Below, piece after piece: positions 7,490 to 15,662 of a stretch of DNA of 64,000 nucleotides. A program made the position numbers and the translations under genes. The notes beneath the pieces were generated by a model. The model did no database searches. It was not told the origin of the DNA and worked only from the letters and a program-made list of their open reading frames with translations. Origin of the DNA: CBFHWU01 sp965659665. GTDB taxonomy: Bacteria > Bacteroidota > Bacteroidia > Flavobacteriales > Flavobacteriaceae. How positions within the stretch are numbered: position 1 is the first letter of the stretch; each line of letters begins with the position of its first letter. The stretch is from contig CBFHWU010000012.1 of the NCBI GenBank assembly GCA_965659665.1, positions 1 through 64,000 on the forward strand. The letters are read 5' to 3'.

Positions 7490-8497
7490 TTACAATTTAG
7501 CGGTTTTAACTGTTTTGATAATTCGAGCAGCTATTTTATATGGATCCCCATTTGAAGCAGGACGACGGTCTTCTAACCATCCTTTCCATCCTTTTTCAAC
7601 CGTCATGATAGGGATACGAATAGATGCACCACGATCAGAAATTCCGTAACTAAACTCATGTATGGATTGCGTTTCATGTTCACCTGTTAAACGTTGGTCG
7701 TTGTAAGCACCATAAACATCAATATGTTCTTTTACAACAGGACGGAAAGCTTCACATATTTTCTCATAAGTTTCTTTGGAACCACAAGTTCTCAAAATAG
7801 AGTTAGAGAAATTGGCATGCATTCCAGAACCATTCCAGTCAGTTGCACCAAGAGGTTTTGGATGATAATCAATAGCTAAACCATAATTTTCAGCTAAACG
7901 CTCTAATAAATAACGAGCAATCCATATTTGATCACCAGCTTCAGCTGCACCTTTGGAAAAGATTTGAAACTCCCATTGTCCTGGGGCAACTTCTCCGTTA
8001 GTACCTTCTACATTTAAGCCAGCATCCAAGCAGATATCTAAATGGCGATCCATGATCTCACGACCAAAAGAATTTTTAGCTCCAACCGAGCAGTAAAATT
8101 GGCCTTGTGGAGTTTGATCTTTTGGAAAACCTAGGGGAAGGTTTGTTTCAGGGTCCCAAAGAAAATATTCTTGTTCAAAACCAAACCAGAAATCGTCATC
8201 ATCGTCATCTATAGTGGCACGGCCATTAGATTCATGAGCCGAACCATCGGCATTCAATACCTCGGTCATAATCAAAAAGGCATTATTGCGTACAGGATCA
8301 GGATAAATAGCCACAGGCTTTAACAAACAGTCCGAAGAACCTCCCTCAGCTTGAAGGGTAGAGCTTCCATCAAAAGACCACATGGGTACTTCCTCTAAAG
8401 TTCCTCCAAAATCGGAAACAACTTTCGTTTTGCTTCTTAAATTAGCTGTTGGCTTATAACCATCCAACCAAATGTACTCTAGTTTCGATTTACTCAT
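7490..8497 (-). CDS. glnII: Glutamine synthetase, type II (beta-grasp form)
   Basis: A 335-residue protein, the length of eukaryote-like GSII enzymes rather than the roughly 470-residue GSI. It has the beta-grasp start (LEYIWLDGYKP), PMWSFDGSSTLQAEGGSSD, the catalytic FGFEQEYFLWD, EGTNGEVAPGQWEFQI and DWNGSGMHANFS motifs, and an Arg-rich RGASIRIP segment near the end. It condenses ammonium with glutamate using ATP in the cytoplasm. It is divergent from glnN (GSIII); the shared upstream region carries a -7 box and a dyad also present at an ammonium-transporter promoter, pointing to nitrogen control. Confidence 0.95.
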   Translation of the reverse strand: MSKSKLEYIWLDGYKPTANLRSKTKVVSDFGGTLEEVPMWSFDGSSTLQAEGGSSDCLLKPVAIYPDPVRNNAFLIMTEVLNADGSAHESNGRATIDDDDDDFWFGFEQEYFLWDPETNLPLGFPKDQTPQGQFYCSVGAKNSFGREIMDRHLDICLDAGLNVEGTNGEVAPGQWEFQIFSKGAAEAGDQIWIARYLLERLAENYGLAIDYHPKPLGATDWNGSGMHANFSNSILRTCGSKETYEKICEAFRPVVKEHIDVYGAYNDQRLTGEHETQSIHEFSYGISDRGASIRIPIMTVEKGWKGWLEDRRPASNGDPYKIAARIIKTVKTAKL

Positions 8498-8513
8498 AAT
8501 TAATAAATTTTAT

Positions 8514-8521
8514 CAAATTTA
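8514..8521 (-). promoter_or_regulatory. -7 promoter box of glnII
   Basis: Minus-strand TAAATTTG, a perfect TAnnTTTG match, 16 bp upstream of the glnII start. No -33 TTG is present at normal distance; the place is taken by the ACCCC/GGGGT dyad, as expected for an activator-dependent promoter. Confidence 0.65.
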
Positions 8522-8534
8522 CTTTTTTATTTTG

Positions 8535-8558
8535 TACCCCTCTATTATTACGGGGGTA
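8535..8558. promoter_or_regulatory. Candidate nitrogen-regulatory dyad upstream of glnII
   Basis: Inverted repeat TACCCC (8535-8540) and GGGGTA (8553-8558) separated by 12 bases. Its centre is 29 bp upstream of the centre of the glnII -7 box. A near-identical dyad sits at the same relative distance before the amt gene at 21.8-23.0 kb. This suggests binding of one dimeric activator at both promoters; its identity is unknown. Confidence 0.55.
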
Positions 8559-8698
8559 ATTCATCATTTTAGTAGTAAAATTTACACATAATTCATTTTT
8601 ATTAGGGTATTTTTATTTTTATTATAATAAATGACCGTTTTTTTATCTTTATTTTTATGATCAATCCATTTTGTTCTTATTGTTAATCCCTTTTGTTT

Positions 8699-8706
8699 TA
8701 TTTTTG
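8699..8706 (+). promoter_or_regulatory. -7 promoter box of glnN
   Basis: TATTTTTG fits TAnnTTTG. A TTTG at 8670-8673 lies 25 bp before it as a possible -33 box. It would yield a short leader before the ATG at 8729, and argues for that start over an upstream alternative at 8693. Confidence 0.55.
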
Positions 8707-8728
8707 TGATTCAAACAAATCCTACATC

Positions 8729-10915
8729 ATGTCTACATTACGATTCAAAGCAGTAAAAAAAGCCTTAGAAAGACAACCTCTTAAAGTAGTTACCAACGGA
8801 AAACGATCCACCCAATTTGGGAGTCATGTTTTTAGCACTCCTGTTATGCGCCAATATCTCACTGAAAATGCCTATAACCACATTTGTGAAGCTGTTGAAA
8901 AAGGGTCGAAAATTAGTCGATCTATTGCTGATCATGTTGCTGTTTCTATGAAAGATTGGGCCCTCTCTAAAGGGGCAACTCATTACACTCATTGGTTCCA
9001 GCCTTTAACAGGAGCAACAGCCGAAAAACACGATGCGTTTTTTGAGCTAGAACTAGATGGTACTGTGCTTGAAAAATTTTGTGGGTCACAGTTAGTTCAG
9101 CAAGAGCCAGATGCCTCAAGTTTTCCTAGTGGAGGAATCCGAAATACTTTTGAGGCTAGAGGGTACACCGCATGGGATCCCTCATCTCCTGCTTTTGTTT
9201 ATGGAACAACCCTTTGTATTCCTACCGTTTTTGTTTCTTATACTGGTGAAGCTTTAGACAACAAAACTCCGTTGTTGCGCGCACTACATGCAGTTGATCA
9301 AGCCGCAACAGAAATTGCAAAATTCTTTGATAAAAATGTAACAAAAGTAATATCGACACTAGGTTGGGAACAAGAGTTTTTTCTTATTGATAAAGCCATT
9401 GCTTTAAGCCGTCCTGATATTGCCATTACCGGAAGAACTTTGCTTGGTCATTCCCCTGCCAAAGGACAACAATTAGATGATCATTATTTTGGTTCTATTC
9501 CCAATCGTGCTCTAACTTTTATGCGTGAGCTCGAAGAAGTTTCTATGACACTTGGAATTCCTGTTAAAACACGTCATAACGAGGTTGCCCCTAATCAGTT
9601 TGAATTGGCACCAGTATTTGAGGAAGCTAATTTATCTGTTGATCATAATTCTTTAATTATGGATATTATGGGAAAGATTGCCAGTAAACACAATTTTAAG
9701 TTGTTATTACATGAAAAACCATTTGCAGGAATTAATGGCTCTGGCAAACACAACAATTGGTCGCTTTCAACAAATACAGGGGTAAATTTATTAAGCCCAG
9801 GAAAAACTCCTAAAAGAAATCTCCAGTTTTTAACTTTTTTTATTAATACCATTAAAGCGGTACATGATTATGAAGAGCTGCTTCGATCTTCGGTAGCAAG
9901 TGCGGGAAATGACCATCGGTTAGGGGCAAATGAAGCTCCGCCATCTATCATTTCAATATTTATAGGTAAACATTTAACAAAAGTGCTTAATGACCTTGAA
10001 AATGTTTCAAAAGGAAAGCTATCCCCTGAAGAAAAAACGGAGCTTAAACTCAATGTGGTCGGAAAAATTCCTGAAATATTACTTGATAATACTGACCGTA
10101 ACCGAACATCTCCCTTTGCCTTTACAGGAAATAAATTTGAGTTCAGAGCCGTAGGCTCATCTGCAAACTGTGCAATACCCATGACCGTTCTCAATACCAT
10201 TGTTGCAAATCAACTCAAAATTTTTAAGACTGAGGTTGATAAACTCATAAAGTTAAAACATTTGAGGAAAGACGATGCAATATTTAATCTATTGCGGGAG
10301 TATATTAAAAAATCTAAAAATATTCTTTTTGACGGAGATGGATATGGTGAAGCTTGGAAAAAAGAAGCACTAAAGAGAGGATTGAGTAACCATCCTAAAA
10401 CTCCTGATGCTATTCGGGTGCGTATTAAACCAAAGAGCATAGAATTATATGAATCTGTCGGAGTTATGAACTCCACCGAATTAATAGCTAGGCATGAAGT
10501 TCAAATTGAAGAATATGTGATGAAAATACAAATCGAAAGTAGAACTATTGCAGATATTGCTCGAAATCATGTAATTCCTACCTCCATACGATACCAAAAT
10601 ACCCTTATTGACAATGTAAAGGGACTTAAAGATATTTATGCAGGTCAATTCATGAAACATGCCAGTGAACAAATGGAAATTATAGAAAAAATATCCTCTC
10701 ACATTGCGCAACTTAATCGAAGTGTTACCGATATGATTGAAGCACGTAAAAAAGCCAATTCTATTTCAAATATTGAAGAAAAAGCCAATTTGTATTGTAA
10801 TGATGTCATTCCATTTTTTGACGAAATACGAGAACATTCAGATAAATTAGAATTAATTGTTGACGATGAATTATGGCCATTAGCTAAATATCGTGAGCTT
10901 TTGTTTATTCGATAG
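8729..10915 (+). CDS. glnN: Glutamine synthetase, type III
   Basis: A 728-residue protein, the size of GSIII enzymes of Bacteroidota and cyanobacteria. The ATG at 8729 (MSTLRFKAVKKAL) matches the usual family start; the open frame extends 12 codons further up but overlaps the -7 box. Visible motifs include GGIRNTFEARGYTAWDPSSP near the N-terminus, GWEQEFFLID, RHNEVAPNQFELAPVFEEAN, NGSGKHNNWSLST and GSSANCAIPMTVLNTI. It synthesises glutamine as a large dodecamer. It is divergently paired with glnII, an arrangement that suggests a division of work under different nitrogen supply. Confidence 0.96.
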   Translation: MSTLRFKAVKKALERQPLKVVTNGKRSTQFGSHVFSTPVMRQYLTENAYNHICEAVEKGSKISRSIADHVAVSMKDWALSKGATHYTHWFQPLTGATAEKHDAFFELELDGTVLEKFCGSQLVQQEPDASSFPSGGIRNTFEARGYTAWDPSSPAFVYGTTLCIPTVFVSYTGEALDNKTPLLRALHAVDQAATEIAKFFDKNVTKVISTLGWEQEFFLIDKAIALSRPDIAITGRTLLGHSPAKGQQLDDHYFGSIPNRALTFMRELEEVSMTLGIPVKTRHNEVAPNQFELAPVFEEANLSVDHNSLIMDIMGKIASKHNFKLLLHEKPFAGINGSGKHNNWSLSTNTGVNLLSPGKTPKRNLQFLTFFINTIKAVHDYEELLRSSVASAGNDHRLGANEAPPSIISIFIGKHLTKVLNDLENVSKGKLSPEEKTELKLNVVGKIPEILLDNTDRNRTSPFAFTGNKFEFRAVGSSANCAIPMTVLNTIVANQLKIFKTEVDKLIKLKHLRKDDAIFNLLREYIKKSKNILFDGDGYGEAWKKEALKRGLSNHPKTPDAIRVRIKPKSIELYESVGVMNSTELIARHEVQIEEYVMKIQIESRTIADIARNHVIPTSIRYQNTLIDNVKGLKDIYAGQFMKHASEQMEIIEKISSHIAQLNRSVTDMIEARKKANSISNIEEKANLYCNDVIPFFDEIREHSDKLELIVDDELWPLAKYRELLFIR

Positions 10916-10928
10916 TTAATTTTTGCGG

Positions 10929-10936
10929 TATCTTTG
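10929..10936 (+). promoter_or_regulatory. -7 promoter box of purM
   Basis: TATCTTTG, a perfect TAnnTTTG match, 19 bases before the purM ATG; TTG at 10901-10903 is a possible -33 element with a long 25-bp spacer. Confidence 0.55.
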
Positions 10937-10955
10937 AGTAACTTTATTTATTCGT

Positions 10956-12125
10956 ATGTCGCAAAAACGATATGACCTAAGAGGGGTTTCAGCCACTAAA
11001 GATGATGTGCATCAGGCCATCCAAAATATTGATAAAGGACTTTTTCCAAATGCATTTTGTAAAATAGTACCAGATTATTTAACACATGACAAGGATTTTT
11101 GCTTAGTTATGCATGCTGATGGTGCAGGTACCAAATCTTCTTTGGCGTATATGTACTGGAAAGAAACAGGTGACTTGTCTGTTTGGAAAGGAATTGCACA
11201 GGATGCTCTTATTATGAATATTGATGATTTACTATGTGTTGGGGCTTCGGATAATATCTTATTATCCTCTACCATTGGACGAAACAAAAACCTCATTCCT
11301 GGTGAAGTAATAAGTGCAATCATTCAAGGAACTGAAGATCTTGTTTCTGAACTTTCTTTATATGGGGTTACTATTCATTCAACTGGAGGAGAAACTGCTG
11401 ATGTAGGAGATTTGGTGAGAACTATAATTGTGGACTCAACTGTAACTGCTCGTATGAAACGAAAAGATGTTATTGATAATTCAAGAATACAGCCCGGAGA
11501 TGTTATTGTGGGATTAGCCTCTTATGGAATGTCTACATACGAGTCAGCTTACAATGGTGGTATGGGTAGTAATGGCTTAACTTCTGCTCGACACGATGTT
11601 TTTGCGAATGATTTATCCCTAAAATATCCTGAAAGTTATGATCCTCTTGTTCCAAAAGAATTGGTTTATACGGGTTCAAAAAATCTTACTGATGCTACAG
11701 CTACACCCTTAAATGTAGGGAAACTGGTTTTGTCCCCAACAAGAACCTACGCCCCCATAATTCAAAAAATTTTATCTCTGTTCACTCCACAACAAATTCA
11801 TGGAATGATTCATTGCAGTGGTGGAGCACAAACCAAAATATTACATTTTATTGATCAGCACCACATTATAAAAGACAATATGTTTGATCTACCTCCGTTG
11901 TTTGATCTTATTCAGTTGGAGTCTGGAACAGACTGGAAAGAAATGTATCAAGTTTTTAACATGGGACATCGCATGGAGTTATATGTCCCTCAATCTATCG
12001 CTTATGAAATTATTGCCATTTCAAAGACCTTTAATGTCCCTGCTCAAATAGTAGGTAGGGTAGAGGAAGGGATAAGCAAATCATTGACTATCTCAACTGA
12101 TAAAGGAACATTTCACTATCACTAA
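10956..12125 (+). CDS. purM: Phosphoribosylformylglycinamidine cyclo-ligase (AIR synthase), Bacteroidota form
   Basis: A 389-residue member of the PurM/PurL ATP-binding superfamily. It begins RYDLRGVSATKDDVHQAI and carries MHADGAGTKSSLAY, QDALIMNIDDLLCVGA, HSTGGETADVGDLVRT and HCSGGAQTKILHF, which align with the substrate and ATP sites of AIR synthases. It is longer than the roughly 345-residue E. coli enzyme, as usual for the Bacteroidota variant. It makes aminoimidazole ribonucleotide in purine synthesis. Its stop codon overlaps that of the convergent gene by three to four bases. Confidence 0.9.
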   Translation: MSQKRYDLRGVSATKDDVHQAIQNIDKGLFPNAFCKIVPDYLTHDKDFCLVMHADGAGTKSSLAYMYWKETGDLSVWKGIAQDALIMNIDDLLCVGASDNILLSSTIGRNKNLIPGEVISAIIQGTEDLVSELSLYGVTIHSTGGETADVGDLVRTIIVDSTVTARMKRKDVIDNSRIQPGDVIVGLASYGMSTYESAYNGGMGSNGLTSARHDVFANDLSLKYPESYDPLVPKELVYTGSKNLTDATATPLNVGKLVLSPTRTYAPIIQKILSLFTPQQIHGMIHCSGGAQTKILHFIDQHHIIKDNMFDLPPLFDLIQLESGTDWKEMYQVFNMGHRMELYVPQSIAYEIIAISKTFNVPAQIVGRVEEGISKSLTISTDKGTFHYH

Positions 12126-12559
12126 TTATTTATTGGAACTTTATGAAAATACACTTTTAAAATAAATTTCAGAAAATGATCTGCTTCAAAGCGAAATCCA
12201 CCAGAGAAAGAAAATAAGTTTCGTTTTATCACCACTTGATTATGTCCTGCAACATATTCGATTAATTTACTGTCAACTGATTTTACAAGTGCATCACCAT
12301 CTTCTAAAATGTAAGTGTGATGAACTTTTATGTTGTGTAAGTCTACTTCCTTCATGTTTTGAATTAATTCCTTTGATTCCTTGAATTGTGGGTTTTTCAT
12401 CTGCTTCATTATGACCGGAACAAGATTTTCTAGAAAATGAGGAATTTTTTGTTTGGTGTAATGTTTAACATCTTTGGAAACACCCAATACTAATGTAACC
12501 CAACTAATAGGTAAAGAATTGTGTTGTGCATTGTTTAAAATAGAATGTGGAGCTTTCAT
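12122..12559 (-). CDS. Conserved hypothetical protein, 145 residues
   Basis: An intact frame with no signal peptide or membrane segment and no recognised domain. The sequence is rich in Lys and His (VSKDVKHYTKQKIPHFLENL, DLHNIKVHHTYILEDGD) and ends with an amphipathic LKFILKVYFHKVPINN. It is convergent with purM, sharing four bases at the stop codons, and the divergent thioredoxin operon starts about 130 bp upstream of its ATG. The clean length and packing support a real gene. Function unknown. Confidence 0.6.
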   Translation of the reverse strand: MKAPHSILNNAQHNSLPISWVTLVLGVSKDVKHYTKQKIPHFLENLVPVIMKQMKNPQFKESKELIQNMKEVDLHNIKVHHTYILEDGDALVKSVDSKLIEYVAGHNQVVIKRNLFSFSGGFRFEADHFLKFILKVYFHKVPINN

Positions 12560-12691
12560 TTAAAATATATTATGTCCCCCATCTCAACAATAAAATGCAT
12601 GAAATCTTAACAAAAAAATTGATTTGGGGTTAAAATTTATTAAATATAATAAATATTTAGATAAATTTTATTTTATGAATTATATTGCGTC

Positions 12692-13120
12692 ATGAAAAAT
12701 TATTTATTTATTTTTTGGATGATGTTTTCTTTTTTGGGCTTCACCCAAAGTTGGGAAACTTCTTTCTCAAATGCTGTGAACGAAGCAAAGAATGACAATA
12801 AAAATATATTACTAGTTTTTTCGGGTTCTGATTGGTGCGGACCTTGTATCAAGCTCGAAAGAGACGTGTGGTCGTCCTCTTCGTTTGTCAACTTTGCCCA
12901 ACAGCATCTTGTTTTGGTAAGAGCTGATTTTCCTAAACGAAAAAAAAATATTCTTTCTCCATCAATTACAGCACAAAATAACATCTTAGCTGAGAAATTT
13001 AATCCCAATGGATATTTCCCTTTAGTTATATTATTTGATGCTCAGGAGAATATATTGTGGAAAGGTTATGAAAATAAAGGCCCTCAAGAGTATATTAATA
13101 TTATTTCATCCAAACGCTAA
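12692..13120 (+). CDS. Secreted thioredoxin-family protein
   Basis: A 142-residue protein with a signal peptide (MKNYLFIFWMMFSFLGFTQS) and a thioredoxin-like domain with redox motif SGSDWCGPCIKLERDVW. It probably works in the periplasm as a disulfide reductase or chaperone. Its TAA overlaps the ATG of the next gene (ApbE) by one base, so the two are translationally coupled. It opens a four-gene operon with ApbE, a DUF4266 lipoprotein and a DUF3570 protein; its likely role is to keep cysteines of the module reduced, such as those in the GGGCGCN tail of the DUF4266 protein. Confidence 0.88.
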   Translation: MKNYLFIFWMMFSFLGFTQSWETSFSNAVNEAKNDNKNILLVFSGSDWCGPCIKLERDVWSSSSFVNFAQQHLVLVRADFPKRKKNILSPSITAQNNILAEKFNPNGYFPLVILFDAQENILWKGYENKGPQEYINIISSKR

Positions 13121-14091
13121 TGCCGTTATTTCTTCTTCTTTTATTTACGACGCTAGTATGGTCACAAACAGAAGTTGAACAAACCGTATTGTTGATGGGA
13201 AATCGTTTTGATATTACGGTTGTTGCAAATGATGAACAACAAGCCAATCAATACATTGAAATGGCAATTGAAGAAATTAAAAGAATAGAAAATCTCATTT
13301 CATCTTGGTTACCCACTTCTGAAACATCGCTCATTAATCGTTACGCTGGTATACGTCCCGTGGTAGTAAGCGATGAACTTTATCGGCTAATAGAACGCGC
13401 TATCTCGATATCTAAACTTACTCAAGGGGCGTTTGATATTTCTTATGCTTCAATGGATAAAATTTGGTTTTTTGATGGTTCAATGAACAAAATGCCAGCA
13501 CAGCATTTAATTGAAAAGGCACGTTCGAAAGTAGGTTATCAAAATATCAACTTGAACCCAGAAACCTCAGAGGTTTTTTTGACCCAAAAAGAAATGAAAA
13601 TCGGCTTTGGTGCAATCGGAAAAGGATATGCTGCTGATCAAGCAAAAAATAAATTACAGCAACTTGGAGTTAAATCTGGTTTAATTAATGCCTCTGGTGA
13701 TATGATTACATGGGGAAGTCGAACGGATGGAAGCCCTTGGAAAGTGGGAATCAAAAACCCATTAAAAAAAAATAAACTCTACTCCTGGTTTGATTTAAGT
13801 GAAAGAGCGGTGGTAACTTCAGGAAACTACGAAAAGTTTGTTATCTTTAACAACAAACGTTACAGTCATATCATTGACCCGAGAACAGGATATCCTGCTC
13901 ATGGGATTGCAAGTTGTAGTGTTTTTGCTCCTAAAGCTGAGTTGGCTGATGCAATGGCTACAGCCACTTTTGTGATCGGAGTTCAATTAGGGCTATTTTT
14001 AATTAACCAAATTCCCGATGTAGAATGCTTGATTATTGATGATAATGGAATGATGCATGCTTCAGAAGGATTAATTTTAGAAAAAAAATGA
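13120..14091 (+). CDS. apbE: FAD:protein FMN transferase (ApbE family)
   Basis: A 323-residue protein with an N-terminal export signal (MPLFLLLLFTTLVWSQ). ApbE features: MGNRFDITV near the start, GAFDISYAS, IGFGAIGKGYAADQA, GLINASGDMITWG, VVTSGNYEKF, HIIDPRTGYPA and a late ELADAMATATFV segment containing the Mg-binding Asp. The family transfers FMN from FAD to a Thr or Ser of partner proteins in the periplasm, at motifs of the type DGx(S/T)GA(T/S). The gene overlaps the DUF4266 gene by four bases. A probable target is the DUF3570 protein encoded two genes on, which carries such motifs. Confidence 0.93.
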   Translation: MPLFLLLLFTTLVWSQTEVEQTVLLMGNRFDITVVANDEQQANQYIEMAIEEIKRIENLISSWLPTSETSLINRYAGIRPVVVSDELYRLIERAISISKLTQGAFDISYASMDKIWFFDGSMNKMPAQHLIEKARSKVGYQNINLNPETSEVFLTQKEMKIGFGAIGKGYAADQAKNKLQQLGVKSGLINASGDMITWGSRTDGSPWKVGIKNPLKKNKLYSWFDLSERAVVTSGNYEKFVIFNNKRYSHIIDPRTGYPAHGIASCSVFAPKAELADAMATATFVIGVQLGLFLINQIPDVECLIIDDNGMMHASEGLILEKK

Positions 14092-14294
14092 AAATTATAA
14101 TGATGTCTTTACTGCTATGTTTGTTGTATTCATGCGCTTCGGTTAAAGAGTACGATAAAATGTACCTCAACGATCCCGAAGTTCAACTCACAGACCCTAT
14201 TTGTATGCGGTATGAGATTAATTATCAACTATATAGAGAAGGTGCCTCTGGGGCAAATGGAGCTAAAACAGGTGGAGGCTGTGGATGTAATTAA
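14088..14294 (+). CDS. DUF4266 small lipoprotein
   Basis: A 68-residue protein. The start MKIIMMSLLLCLLYSCAS is a lipoprotein signal with Cys16 as the likely lipidated residue. The body (KMYLNDPEVQL, then DPICMRYEINYQLYREGASG) and the C-terminal GGGCGCN are the DUF4266 pattern. Its function is not known. DUF4266 genes are regularly found with DUF3570, ApbE and thioredoxin genes, as here. The CGC pair may bind metal or form a disulfide served by the thioredoxin. It overlaps apbE by four bases. Confidence 0.88.
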   Translation: MKIIMMSLLLCLLYSCASVKEYDKMYLNDPEVQLTDPICMRYEINYQLYREGASGANGAKTGGGCGCN

Positions 14295-14295
14295 T

Positions 14296-15624
14296 ATGAA
14301 ATATTTTTTAGTTTTATTATTTCCGCTCGGATTAGTGTTTGGTCAAAATAATTACAAGCGTGCTGTTTTGGATGCTGTAGAAGTCGATATGTTGATGAGT
14401 GTCTATTCACAAGAGGGAGATCATGCCGCAGTTACAGGTGGGATAGGCACTGAAAAACTTTCAGATATTTCTCCTTCATTGTTGATTCAAATCCCTTTAA
14501 GTGAAGATGGTGTATTAACGGTAGATTCAGGAATTTCAAAATACAGTTCAGCTTCATCTTCCAATGTGGGTCCGTTCGACGGTTCAAATGGCGCAAGTCC
14601 TTGGATCAAATCATCAGGAGCTTCACAAGATGATGTTTTAGCCACAACTAAGTTGTCGTATACACACTACAGTGACAACAGAAACTTCATCGTATCAGCT
14701 AACGGCTATGTTTCTAAAGAATATGATTACAATTCCATCGGATTTGGGGGAGGGTTTTCCCAACTATTTAACAACAAAAACACCGAATTAGGAATTAATG
14801 CAAATGTTTTTTTGGATGATTGGAAACTGATTTACCCTGTTGAGTTACGGATAATTGAGGGAGATGTAGTGGGGATAACTTCCTTATTTGGTGACCCAAT
14901 AACAGGAGGTCGATATTTATCTGACTTTACCTCTTTTTCTTCAACTGATCGACATTCATATTCGCTCAGCTTTAGTGTTTCACAAACGATATCCAAATAT
15001 GTTCAAGCCGCAATTTTTTTCGATGTAGTTCAGCAAGAAGGACTTTTATCAACCCCTTTTCAACGAGTTTATTTTTCAGATCGTGCTGATTACTTTTATG
15101 GGGATGCAAGCGGTATCAATAACTATGCAAACCCTGATAACAGAAACCTTTTTCATTTAGCCGACGATGTAGAGCGTTTGCCTTCTTCGCGAACCAAACT
15201 TCCTTGGGGTATGCGAATTCATGCCTACTTAAGTGAAACATTTTCGTTACGTACTTTTTATCGATACTTTTCAGATGATTGGGGGATTTATTCAAACACT
15301 GTCCAGGTCGAGTTACCTGTACGATTAGGAACTCAATTTTCTATTACCCCTACTTTCAGGTATTATGACCAAACAGCAGCCAATTATTTTAAACCGTACA
15401 ACCAACACTTATCTTCACAATCTTACTACACTTCCGATTACGATTTATCGTCTTTTACTAGTCATCAGTTCGGGATAGGTCTAGGATACAGAGATGCATC
15501 CACTAAGTTAAATTTTTGGAAGCTAGGATTAAAATCTATTCAAATACGAATCCAACAATATGATCGCTCTGATGGTCTAAAATCATTCAGTACTTCAACT
15601 GCTTTTAGTTTTGTTATCAATTAG
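14296..15624 (+). CDS. DUF3570 outer-membrane beta-barrel-like protein
   Basis: A 442-residue protein from ATG 14296, one base after the preceding stop; this start gives a clean signal peptide (MKYFLVLLFPLGLVFGQ), whereas the frame's earlier start at 14212 would overlap the DUF4266 gene. The rest has alternating beta strands and an aromatic-rich C-terminus, as in outer-membrane barrels, and matches the DUF3570 type. Residues 95-101 (DGSNGAS) and 106-110 (SSGAS) resemble ApbE flavinylation motifs, so this may be the FMN-carrying partner of the operon. Flavinylation is inference; family membership is well supported by context. Confidence 0.8.
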   Translation: MKYFLVLLFPLGLVFGQNNYKRAVLDAVEVDMLMSVYSQEGDHAAVTGGIGTEKLSDISPSLLIQIPLSEDGVLTVDSGISKYSSASSSNVGPFDGSNGASPWIKSSGASQDDVLATTKLSYTHYSDNRNFIVSANGYVSKEYDYNSIGFGGGFSQLFNNKNTELGINANVFLDDWKLIYPVELRIIEGDVVGITSLFGDPITGGRYLSDFTSFSSTDRHSYSLSFSVSQTISKYVQAAIFFDVVQQEGLLSTPFQRVYFSDRADYFYGDASGINNYANPDNRNLFHLADDVERLPSSRTKLPWGMRIHAYLSETFSLRTFYRYFSDDWGIYSNTVQVELPVRLGTQFSITPTFRYYDQTAANYFKPYNQHLSSQSYYTSDYDLSSFTSHQFGIGLGYRDASTKLNFWKLGLKSIQIRIQQYDRSDGLKSFSTSTAFSFVIN

Positions 15625-15637
15625 CTTTTTTTTGTCG

Positions 15638-15645
15638 TAAATTTG
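15638..15645 (+). promoter_or_regulatory. -7 promoter box of prfA
   Basis: TAAATTTG (perfect TAnnTTTG), 17 bases before the ATG at 15663, with a TTG at 15611-15613. Its last base coincides with an upstream GTG, which argues for the downstream ATG as the true start. Confidence 0.55.
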
Positions 15646-15662
15646 TGTTCGTTACCATTAAT

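Noticed and set aside
14212..14295. Earlier start for the DUF3570 protein
   Set aside because: It would overlap the DUF4266 gene and hide the signal peptide; ATG 14296 gives a standard export signal.
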